A stretch of 13,049 bases of DNA, from assembly GCA_949739085.1 (NCBI GenBank), contig CATIYU010000291.1, positions 1 through 13,049 on the forward strand. Direction: 5' to 3'. Positions 1 through 5,716 of the stretch are shown piece after piece. The DNA is from an uncultured Eubacteriales bacterium (GTDB lineage: Bacteria; Bacillota_A; Clostridia; Oscillospirales; Oscillospiraceae). How positions within the stretch are numbered: the first letter of the stretch is position 1; every line of letters begins with the position of its first letter. The notes below the pieces were generated by a model, which ran no database searches, was not told the DNA's origin, and saw only the letters and a list, made by a program, of their open reading frames with translations. Position numbers and translations under genes: made by a program.

Positions 1-1
1 C

Positions 2-1036
2 TCCCTGGAAAACGAGTTCTACCGCCTGGAGCTGGAAAATACGGGGGCCATTTTCTCCCTGGTGGATAAGCGCTCAGACCGGGAGCTGTGCCTGCCTGGG
101 TACCGTCTCAACGAGCTCCAGGTCTTCGAGGATTTCCCCAAGGCCTGGGACGCCTGGGAGATCAGCGCCTACTACAAGGACAAGATGTGGCCCGTGGACC
201 AGGTGGCCTCCCTGGAGGCGGTGGAGGAAGCCGTCCGCAAGGGCATCCGCATGGTCAAGCCCTACGGGGATTCCACCATCACCCAGACCGTCTACCTCTA
301 CGACCGCTCCCCCCGGATCGACTTTGAGACGGAGGTAGACTGGCATCAGCGCCACCAACTGCTCAAGGCCGCCTTCCCCATGGACATCCACGCCAACCAG
401 GCCGCCTATGAGATCCAGTTCGGCCACGTCCTGCGCCCCACACACCGCAACACCAGCTGGGACGAGGCCCGGTTCGAGGTCTGCGCCCAGAAGTGGGCGG
501 ACCTGTCAGAGGACGGTTATGGCGCGGCCCTGCTTAACGACTGCAAGTACGGCTCCAGCGCCGAGGGGAGCGTGATGAAGCTCTCACTCCTCAAGTCCGC
601 CACCTATCCGGACCCGGAGGCCGACCAGGGCAGGCATATCTTCACCTACAGCCTGCTTCCCCACAGCGGCGGCCTCCGGGAGGGCGGCGTGGTCCAGGAG
701 GCCTACGGCCTCAACCAGCCCCTGCTGGCCACTCCCGCCGCCGGAGAAGGGCCCCTGCCGGAGGTGTTCTCCCTCGTTGCCTGTGACCAGCCGGGGATCA
801 TCCTGGAAACTGCCAAGCGCTCCGAGGACGGAGGGGACTTGATCGTCCGTTTCTATGAGGCCTACGACCGCCGGGTGCGGGCCAACATCACCCTGGGCCT
901 TCCCTTCGAGCGCGTCACGGCCTGCGACCTGCTGGAGCGGCCTGTGGAGGCGCCGGAGCTGTCCGTCTCCGGCCAGACCGTCAACCTGCCGGTGCGAAAT
1001 TTTGAGATCGTGACTTTGCGATTCCATCTGCGCTGA
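2..1036 (+). CDS. GH38 alpha-mannosidase, C-terminal part (cut by window start)
   Basis: This is the C-terminal 344 residues of a glycoside hydrolase family 38 alpha-mannosidase, a cytoplasmic enzyme type that cleaves alpha-linked mannose from oligosaccharides. The frame is open from base 2; the GTG at 62 is internal, because the codons before it already read as family sequence (LENEFYRLELENTGAIFSL, then VDKR). The visible part is the beta-sandwich region after the catalytic domain. It includes the family-like stretches HANQAAYEIQFGHVLRPTH and NTSWDEARFEVCAQKWADLS, then ALLNDCKYG. The catalytic Asp and zinc ligands lie upstream, outside the window. It ends at TGA 1034-1036 and is followed after 57 bp by a D-lyxose isomerase and then a broken epimerase, which points to a mannoside catabolic gene set. 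Family assignment is strong; the exact substrate linkage cannot be read. Confidence 0.9.
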   Translation, partial: SLENEFYRLELENTGAIFSLVDKRSDRELCLPGYRLNELQVFEDFPKAWDAWEISAYYKDKMWPVDQVASLEAVEEAVRKGIRMVKPYGDSTITQTVYLYDRSPRIDFETEVDWHQRHQLLKAAFPMDIHANQAAYEIQFGHVLRPTHRNTSWDEARFEVCAQKWADLSEDGYGAALLNDCKYGSSAEGSVMKLSLLKSATYPDPEADQGRHIFTYSLLPHSGGLREGGVVQEAYGLNQPLLATPAAGEGPLPEVFSLVACDQPGIILETAKRSEDGGDLIVRFYEAYDRRVRANITLGLPFERVTACDLLERPVEAPELSVSGQTVNLPVRNFEIVTLRFHLR

Positions 1037-1043
1037 CCAAAAC

Positions 1044-1067
1044 GGGCCCGCCCCGGAGGGCGGGCCC
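1044..1067. terminator. GC-rich intergenic hairpin after the mannosidase gene
   Basis: A perfect 10-bp inverted repeat (GGGCCCGCCC / GGGCGGGCCC) with a 4-base loop sits 7 bp after the mannosidase stop. No T-run follows on the plus strand (the next bases are CATCCC), so it is not a classic intrinsic terminator for the upstream gene. It may be an mRNA-stabilising or attenuating hairpin between the mannosidase and isomerase parts of one transcript. Confidence 0.45.
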
Positions 1068-1093
1068 CATCCCAAGACGAGGAGGGAATATCC

Positions 1094-1780
1094 ATGAAAC
1101 GCACTGAAATCAACCGGGCCCTCCGGGAGATGGAGGCCATGTGCGCAAAGCACGGCTTCTATCTGCCCCCCTTCTGCAGCTTCACGCCCCAGCAGTGGGA
1201 GGGCCTGGGGCACGAGTACGACGAGGTCCGGGACTGTATGCTGGGCTGGGACATCACCGACTACGGCAAGGGGGACTTCGACCGCTTCGGCTTCTCCCTG
1301 GTGACCATCCGCAACGGGAACCGGGCCATGGCGGAGAAGTATCCCAAGGTCTACGCGGAGAAGCTCCTGTATCTCAAGGAGGGGCAGTACGCCCCCAACC
1401 ACTTCCACTGGTACAAGACCGAGGACATCATCAACCGGGGCGGCGGCAACGTGCTGATCCGGGTCTACAACTCTCTGCCGGACGAGGAGATCGACTGCCA
1501 GTCCGACGTCACCGTCCACACCGACGGGCGCACCTACACCGTCCCCGCCGGGACCCAGATCCGCCTGACGCCCGGGGAGAGCATCCACATCCAACAGCGG
1601 CTCTACCACGACTTCACCGTGGAGGCAGGGAGTGGCCCGGTCCTCCTGGGGGAGGTCAGCCAGTGCAACGACGACAACACGGACAACCGGTTCAACCCGT
1701 CTGTGGGCCGCTTCCCCTCCATTGAGGAGGACGAGCCGCCCTACCGCCTGCTCTGCAACGAGTATCCGGCGGCGAAGTAG
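1094..1780 (+). CDS. D-lyxose ketol-isomerase (mannose isomerase type)
   Basis: A complete 228-residue protein of the D-lyxose isomerase family (YdaE-like, EC 5.3.1.15). This is a metal-dependent cupin that interconverts D-lyxose and D-xylulose and commonly also D-mannose and D-fructose. The start ATG follows a strong GAGGAGG site at 1079-1085. Family features are the opening MKRTEINRA and the cupin motif HFHWYKTEDIIN, where H103, H105 and E110 are candidate metal ligands. A later H172 in the LYHDF motif is the probable fourth ligand. The ending GEVSQCNDDNTDNRF is also typical. Length matches the family. It lies between an alpha-mannosidase and a broken aldose epimerase, 9 bp upstream of the latter's ATG, so its likely job is turning released mannose into fructose. 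That substrate choice is inference from context. Confidence 0.9.
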   Translation: MKRTEINRALREMEAMCAKHGFYLPPFCSFTPQQWEGLGHEYDEVRDCMLGWDITDYGKGDFDRFGFSLVTIRNGNRAMAEKYPKVYAEKLLYLKEGQYAPNHFHWYKTEDIINRGGGNVLIRVYNSLPDEEIDCQSDVTVHTDGRTYTVPAGTQIRLTPGESIHIQQRLYHDFTVEAGSGPVLLGEVSQCNDDNTDNRFNPSVGRFPSIEEDEPPYRLLCNEYPAAK

Positions 1781-1789
1781 GAGGACGCG

Positions 1790-2696
1790 ATGGCCCTCTA
1801 TACCATTCAAAACAGCCTGCTCACTGTCACGGTTACCGGTCCCGGCGGGGAGCTCCAGTCGATTCTGGGCGCGGACGGTGTGGAGTACCTCTGACAGGGG
1901 GATGCCGCCTACTGGGAAGGCCGTGCCCCGAACCTCTTCCCCTACGTGGCCCGGCTCACCGGCGGGAGCTACTACCTGGACGGTCAGCTCTGCCACATGG
2001 ACATCCATGGGCTCGCCCCCTACCTGGAGTTCTCCGCCGTGGAACAAGCCCCGGCCCGGCTGGTGATGGAGCTGGCCTCCGGCGAGGAGACGCTGGAGAA
2101 GTACCCCAGGGCGTTCGTGTTCCGCATCGTCTACGAACTGAGGGGGGGGAATACGCTCTCTGTCACCTACGGGGTGGAAAACCGGGACGAAAACAGGCTG
2201 TATTTCGGCCTGGGGACACATCCCGGCTTCCGCCTGCCCCTGTGGAAGGGGCGGCGCTTTGAGGACTACCGCCTCCGGTTCCAGCCGGGGTGCGCGCCCA
2301 GGCGGATCGGCTTCACACCGGACTGCTTTCTGGACGGCACAGACCGGCCCTTTCCCCTGGCCGACGGACAGTACCTGCCCCTCTCCCACCGCGTGTTTGA
2401 CAACGACGCCATCGTCCTGCGGGACGCAGGGCATCAGATCACCCTGGAAACTGCCGGCGATGAGCGGAGCGTCACCGTGGACTTCTCTGAAATTGCAGTA
2501 TGTGGGGTTCTGGCATCAGCCCCGAACGGACGCGCCCTATATTTGTATAGAGCCCTGGTGTTCGTTGCCGTCAAAAAAAGGTGAAATTGCTGTTTTTGAG
2601 AAACAGGCGGACCTGATCGTACTTCGGCCCGGAGAACTGTATAAAAATATGTGGAAGATCATGCTCAACGGATTATCGGGAAAATATGGTGTATAG
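1790..2696 (+). pseudogene. Aldose 1-epimerase (galactose mutarotase family), broken by a nonsense codon and a frameshift
   Basis: The frame from ATG 1790 (GGAGG at 1780-1784) reads MALYTIQNSLLTVTVTGPGG and continues as a mutarotase, but codon 35 is TGA (1892-1894). Family members have Trp there (EYLWQGD; here EYL-stop-QGD), one base away from TGG. The frame then stays open through APNLFPYVARL, HMDIHG and FGLGTHPGFR up to about 2490. There the family sequence moves to another frame: VDFSE, then QYVGFWHQPRTDAPYICIEPW and on to TAG 2694-2696. One extra T at 2493/2494 (GAAATTGCAG for an expected GAAATGCAG) explains the shift. With both repaired the protein would be about 300 residues, the family's usual length. 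These enzymes interconvert sugar anomers in the cytoplasm. Two independent lesions argue for real decay rather than one sequencing error. A shortened product from GTG 1946 is possible but would lack both ends of the fold. Confidence 0.85.
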
Positions 2697-2730
2697 CTAT
2701 GGACACCCAAATATCTCTCTGTCATCCCCG

Positions 2731-3125
2731 TCATCTGCTCCCGTTTTTCTTTATCCGCCACGAGCCGTTGGGCCGTTGGAATGTGTGATAATTGCACTCC
2801 TCATCCATCTTCAGATCCCGGTAAACCGGTAAAGAAAATATGATGCCCCAGACAGCGTTCAGCTCCTCCCGCGCGAGAACTGCGGCGCTGTCTGTTTTTT
2901 CTTCGAGCAATGCCTGAGCCGCAGGAATGAACACGTTGATTTGCTGGTTGATTTCGTTCAAAACAGCCTCTTCCAGATTCGCTATGTCCACGCAACACTG
3001 TCCAACTGGATATTCCCGCCCACCAATGTAAACATGACTGCCGTAGAAAAACACTGCAAACTGGTCGTAGGTGTACGTGTACGTGTACGTGTAGGTTCGT
3101 TCGATACGTATATAATTTCTGCCAT
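2731..3125 (-). pseudogene. Unrecognised small gene with a frame break at or near a hexanucleotide repeat
   Basis: Two minus-strand frames look like parts of one gene. The first starts at ATG 3125 (MAEIIYVSNEPTRTRT, no good ribosome binding site) and runs through the repeat at 3071-3093. The second frame carries Tyr-Thr repeats followed by YDQFAVFFYGSHVYIGGREY and continues open to 2731. Joining them needs a net loss of 2 bases, or a -1 shift, in or near the repeat. The combined product would be about 130 residues, with a hydrophobic N-terminal strand region, a central NLEEAVLNEINQQ helix-like stretch and a Trp/Lys-rich tail. I do not recognise a family. It lies directly downstream of the Fic remnant, whose stop codon overlaps the first frame's upstream extension, so the two may have been one operon. 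An alternative is that only the downstream frame, from GTG 3054 (107 residues), is expressed. Confidence 0.4.
3071..3093. repeat. GTGTAC hexanucleotide tandem repeat
   Basis: Three full copies of GTGTAC followed by GTGTA make 23 bp with a 6-bp period. On the minus strand the repeat encodes alternating Thr-Arg in one frame and Thr-Tyr in another. Because the period is a multiple of three, gain or loss of whole units does not change frame. Confidence 0.9.
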
Positions 3126-3181
3126 GTCTCTATTGCTGACCAGGAGCGATGAAATATACCGCTTCCGGCTATGCGCCGTTC

Positions 3182-3841
3182 TCAAACTTTGTTTAGTTCC
3201 TCCGTCAGTTTATCAACGATCTTTTGTCTTTCTTCCGTGGCCGCAGTCTGGTCATACTGAGCAAGCGCTTCCTCCCGGAACTGTTCCGACTTCTGCTCCC
3301 ATACCTCAAACTCCGCCCGGCGCATGGTCCGCTTCCGAGTGCGGGCAAAGTGTTTTTTGTAGGCCCGCTGGTGGACCGCCCAAACTTCATTGTTTAACAC
3401 CTTAGCCCGGAAGCTCTTGGCGGAGCCGGCCTCACGACATGTCTTACCCTCCTCGTTGTTGGGTGCGGGGTCACCGCAGTAGTTGCAGCCGGGCCTAAGA
3501 TACCTGCGCTCATCATACACACCCGCCGTCAAAATGCGGTGGATCTCCAGGATCAATGGAATGGAAAGAGGTTCTTTCTCGATGATCCTGCTCTTTAGAA
3601 AGTCATAGCAGACCTTCTGATTTTGCAATTCAAACAAGGCGCGAGGATCACCTGTGTACCCGACCACCTTCCCATTCTCAAAAATCTCCCGGGTATCGTG
3701 ATAAGCAATTTCTTTACTCTCAATTTTGCCGGAGTGGGAAGCAAAGAGAATACGGAAACTATCCAAGCGCAGCTCCAGGTTGCTTACAGAGCAAATATCC
3801 CACTCCTACCATAATTTCTATGCCGCATTAAACCGTTCCAT
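3182..3841 (-). pseudogene. Fic-family N-terminal remnant joined to a DUF6076-like C-terminal piece
   Basis: The original start is probably ATG 3841, which has a GGGAGGG site just upstream. The frame reads MERFNAA, TAG (3818-3820), KLW, TAG (3806-3808), then EWDICSVSNLELRLDSFRI and on as a normal Fic N-terminus. Visible parts are the S/TxxxE-type inhibitory helix (HSGKIES), YHDTREIFENG, LFELQNQK and LILEIHRILTAG, then YDERRY. The catalytic HPFxxGNGR loop is absent. After YDERRY (about base 3495) the sequence changes to CNYCGDPAPNNEEGKTC followed by a basic, Arg/Lys-rich helical tail to TGA 3182. From memory that tail resembles the C-terminus of DUF6076 proteins. Fic enzymes AMPylate target proteins, but this fragment cannot. 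A shorter ORF from TTG 3766, with a weak GGAG 6 bases before it, stays open for 194 residues and could still be made. The Fic call is strong; the DUF6076 call is moderate. Confidence 0.75.
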
Positions 3842-3888
3842 CAAAGCCCTCCCAGCCGGTAAAATTCTTGCTGTATAGTATGCCGCAT
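3819..3888. repeat. Direct repeat of TATGCCGCAT, 60 bp apart
   Basis: The 10-mer TATGCCGCAT occurs at 3819-3828 and again at 3879-3888. The pair flanks the presumed start of the Fic remnant. It may be an insertion or deletion scar in the decayed island, or chance; no terminal inverted repeats or transposase go with it. Confidence 0.3.
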
Positions 3889-4250
3889 ATTTTATTTGAA
3901 TGGAAAAAATTTTTAGCCGCTACTTTTAGCCGGTCCTGCTTTTCAACTGGTTTTAGCATAGGAATATTGGTGTAAATGGTATGCGCTTATCAATATCAGG
4001 AGGGAACGGAAGAGCCGCCGGAAACACGGCCCACAATGGAGAAACGAAATAGGCGCGAAGAGCGGCAAGGAGGCTCCGGTCATCCCTGCTTCCATTCTTG
4101 CTCAAGTTTGCGATCAGACGAACGCATCTAGCTGCGCCAACATCACCTGTAAGCGGAAAATGCGTGTTGTCAGAGAACTTTGGCCAAGGGCAAAGCTGAA
4201 GGCAACCGCAGAAAAGGATGACCGCATCGCCCAGCGGGCCCTTTTTGAGG
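3842..4250. other. Gene-free stretch between the Fic remnant and degV
   Basis: These 409 bases are the AT-richest long stretch before the gapA promoter region, at least from 3842 to 4000. TTTTAGC occurs three times (3911-3917, 3924-3930, 3951-3957). A plus-strand frame is open from about 3960 into the antisense of degV, but it has no recognisable domain. An AGGAGGG at 3998-4004 has no suitable start codon close behind it. No convincing intrinsic terminator for degV was found here. It is most simply read as degraded sequence at the island edge. Confidence 0.5.
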
Positions 4251-5096
4251 CTACAGCTTCTCCATATATGCCAGGCCCAGCGCCCCTGATCCGATGTGGG
4301 TGCCGATGGTGGGCCCTACAGAGCAGTAGTGCAGCCGCAGAGGCAGCCGGTTCTGCTCCTTCAGCTGGGGCAGCAGCAGCTGGTCCCGGCTCTTGTCGTC
4401 GGTATAGAGGAAGTAGGAGGGAAAGGCGTCGTCCACCGGGTGGGCCTCCACCTGCTTTACAAGCTGCTTTACCGCCGCCCCAACGCCAAACGCCTTGGCG
4501 GCAATCACCACCTTGCCCTCCCGGACCGTCACCAGGGGCTTGAGCTTGGTCACGGCCCCCAGCCCGGCCTGGAAGCCGCTGAGACGGCCCCCGCGGCGGA
4601 GATACTCCAGTGTGTCCAGCACGGCGAAGATCCGGATGCCGTCCCGCAGGCGCTCCAGCTCCCTGGCGATGCCAGCGGCGTCCAGGCCGCTGTCCCGCAG
4701 CTTGCAGGCGTGGTTGACGAGGATTTGTATGCCCGCAGTGACACTGCGGCTGTCCACGATGTAGATGGGGTCGTATTCGCACATTTCCTTCGCGATAACG
4801 GCGCTTTGCAGCGTGCCGCTGAGGTCGCCGGAGAGGAGCACCGCCACCACTTGGTCCCGGTTGGCCTTGGCCTCCTGGAAGAGCTGGAGGAAATCGGCGG
4901 GGGTGGGCTGGGAGGTGGAGGGCGTCTTGTTCCCCTCCCGGAGCAGCTTGTAGAATACGTCGTGGGTGATGCTCTTCCCGTCCAGGAAGGAAGCGCCGCC
5001 GAACTGAATGGACATGGACACGATGTCCACACCACGCCGCCGGGCCGCAGCGGGATCGAAGTCGGACGCGGAGTCGGTAATAATGCGGATACCCAT
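4251..5096 (-). CDS. DegV family fatty-acid-binding protein
   Basis: A 281-residue DegV family protein. Members bind a single fatty acid and, in several Firmicutes, act as the FakB subunit that presents fatty acids to the kinase FakA for phospholipid synthesis; the acyl specificity here is unknown. The start ATG at 5096 is chosen because AGGAGG (5106-5111) sits 9 bases upstream and the protein then opens with the family's IRIITDSASDF. A frame extension upstream to 5126 lacks that site. Other signatures are TSQPTP (61-66), SGDLSGTLQSA (89-99), VDSRSVTAG (114-122) and, near the end, VGPTIGTHIGSGALG. Length is normal. The ATG is 4 bp past the marR stop and its ribosome binding site lies inside marR, so the two genes are one operon and probably translationally coupled. 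No fakA is in the window. Confidence 0.92.
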   Translation of the reverse strand: MGIRIITDSASDFDPAAARRRGVDIVSMSIQFGGASFLDGKSITHDVFYKLLREGNKTPSTSQPTPADFLQLFQEAKANRDQVVAVLLSGDLSGTLQSAVIAKEMCEYDPIYIVDSRSVTAGIQILVNHACKLRDSGLDAAGIARELERLRDGIRIFAVLDTLEYLRRGGRLSGFQAGLGAVTKLKPLVTVREGKVVIAAKAFGVGAAVKQLVKQVEAHPVDDAFPSYFLYTDDKSRDQLLLPQLKEQNRLPLRLHYCSVGPTIGTHIGSGALGLAYMEKL

Positions 5097-5100
5097 AGGA

Positions 5101-5535
5101 TTATACCTCCTGTTGAATCTGGTCAAAAATTTCCGTAACCTGCCGCAGCAGGGGAATGAGCTGCCGGATTTTTTCCTCCCCCATGCCGGAGATGAGCCGG
5201 TCGATGAGGCTGAGGGCCTGCCGGTGGCCGTCGGCGTAGCGGGCGTGGCCCTCCGGAAGGAGTTGCAGCTCCACCCGCCGCCGGTCGCTCTGGGACCGCC
5301 GGCGCTGAATGACCCCCTTTTCCTCCAGGGAGCGGAGGATGGCGGTCATCTGAGATTTGAGAATGCGGCTCTCCGCACATAGCTCGCTGGCGGTACGGCA
5401 CCCTCCGGCCAGCAGTCCGCAGACCAGGGCCTCGTTGAATGGCATCCGGTAACGCCCGGCGGGGCCCTCCGTCAGCCTGTGGTTGTCAATCACATTGGTC
5501 AGCTGGAGCCAGACGGCGAGAAGCTCTTCGTTCAT
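5101..5535 (-). CDS. MarR family transcriptional regulator
   Basis: A 144-residue winged helix-turn-helix repressor of the MarR family. It shows an N-terminal dimerisation helix, a recognition helix around residues 58-72 (LKSQMTAILRSLEEKG), a wing with the family motif SDRRRVELQL (81-91), and a C-terminal dimerisation helix. The start at ATG 5535 is preferred: AAGGAGG lies 11 bases upstream, and the predicted transcript begins near 5563. Longer frames from 5598 or 5562 would start before or at that point. It lies upstream of degV on one transcript, so its target is probably lipid or fatty-acid related, or is the operon itself. The palindrome beside its own promoter suggests autorepression. 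The effector ligand is unknown. Confidence 0.9.
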   Translation of the reverse strand: MNEELLAVWLQLTNVIDNHRLTEGPAGRYRMPFNEALVCGLLAGGCRTASELCAESRILKSQMTAILRSLEEKGVIQRRRSQSDRRRVELQLLPEGHARYADGHRQALSLIDRLISGMGEEKIRQLIPLLRQVTEIFDQIQQEV

Positions 5536-5556
5536 GGAACAGGCCGCCTCCTTTTG

Positions 5557-5571
5557 GTTCATATTATGAAC
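5557..5571. promoter_or_regulatory. Perfect palindrome, probable MarR operator
   Basis: GTTCATATTATGAAC is a perfect 7+1+7 inverted repeat. It overlaps the last two bases of the marR -10 box and covers the predicted transcription start, a typical place for a MarR-family autorepressor to bind. Binding by this particular MarR is inferred from position. Confidence 0.75.
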
Positions 5572-5598
5572 TATATACCGCGGCTGGTGATTTGTCAA
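5570..5598 (-). promoter_or_regulatory. Sigma-A promoter of marR-degV
   Basis: On the minus strand a consensus -35 TTGACA (5593-5598) is followed after exactly 17 bp by TATAGT (5570-5575, 5 of 6 consensus). The start of transcription would be near 5563, giving a leader of about 28 bases before the marR ATG at 5535. Confidence 0.85.
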
Positions 5599-5670
5599 GG
5601 GGTGTTCGCCGGTTTTTCTGAATTACCCAACCGGCTGGGCGTTCGCTGCCCATATTTTTTGCGTTTTTAC

Positions 5671-5694
5671 GGGAAAAGCACTTGTATTTTTCCC
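5671..5694. promoter_or_regulatory. Inverted repeat around the -35 box of the acyltransferase gene
   Basis: GGGAAAA (5671-5677) and TTTTCCC (5688-5694) form a 7-bp inverted repeat whose 10-base centre contains most of the -35 box of the downstream promoter. It could be an operator. It does not resemble the palindrome at 5557-5571, so the same MarR is not an obvious binder. Confidence 0.35.
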
Positions 5695-5710
5695 CCGGAC
5701 TCAGTATACT
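5682..5710 (+). promoter_or_regulatory. Promoter giving a predicted leaderless transcript
   Basis: TTGTAT (5682-5687), a 17-bp spacer and TATACT (5705-5710) make a good sigma-A promoter. The ATG of the downstream gene begins at 5717, only 6 bases after the -10 box, so the expected transcription start falls on or within a base or two of the start codon. Confidence 0.75.
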
Positions 5711-5716
5711 GTTTCC

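Noticed and set aside
1892..1894. TGA read as tryptophan or selenocysteine
   Set aside because: TGA ends several intact genes here (mannosidase, sigma factor, anti-sigma), so the code is standard. Family members have Trp, not Cys, at this site, and a second lesion in the same gene makes decay the simpler reading.
584..2434. 616-codon open frame on the minus strand
   Set aside because: It is antisense to the mannosidase, isomerase and epimerase genes, has low-complexity Val/Gly/Leu-rich sequence, no ribosome binding site and no domain. It is a product of high GC on the opposite strand.
3054..3080. Programmed -1 ribosomal frameshift joining the two frames of the unknown gene
   Set aside because: No proper slippery heptamer in the right phase and no clear downstream stem were seen. 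A mutation among other decayed genes is more likely.
3071..3093. CRISPR or origin iteron array
   Set aside because: There are only 6-bp units in direct tandem with no spacers; it is a simple microsatellite.
4160..4543. 127-codon plus-strand frame running into the degV antisense
   Set aside because: Its upstream half is unrecognised and the rest is the complement of degV. It has no ribosome binding site before the ATG.
4296..5138. 280-codon plus-strand frame opposite degV
   Set aside because: It is antisense to a well supported DegV gene and has no protein family features.
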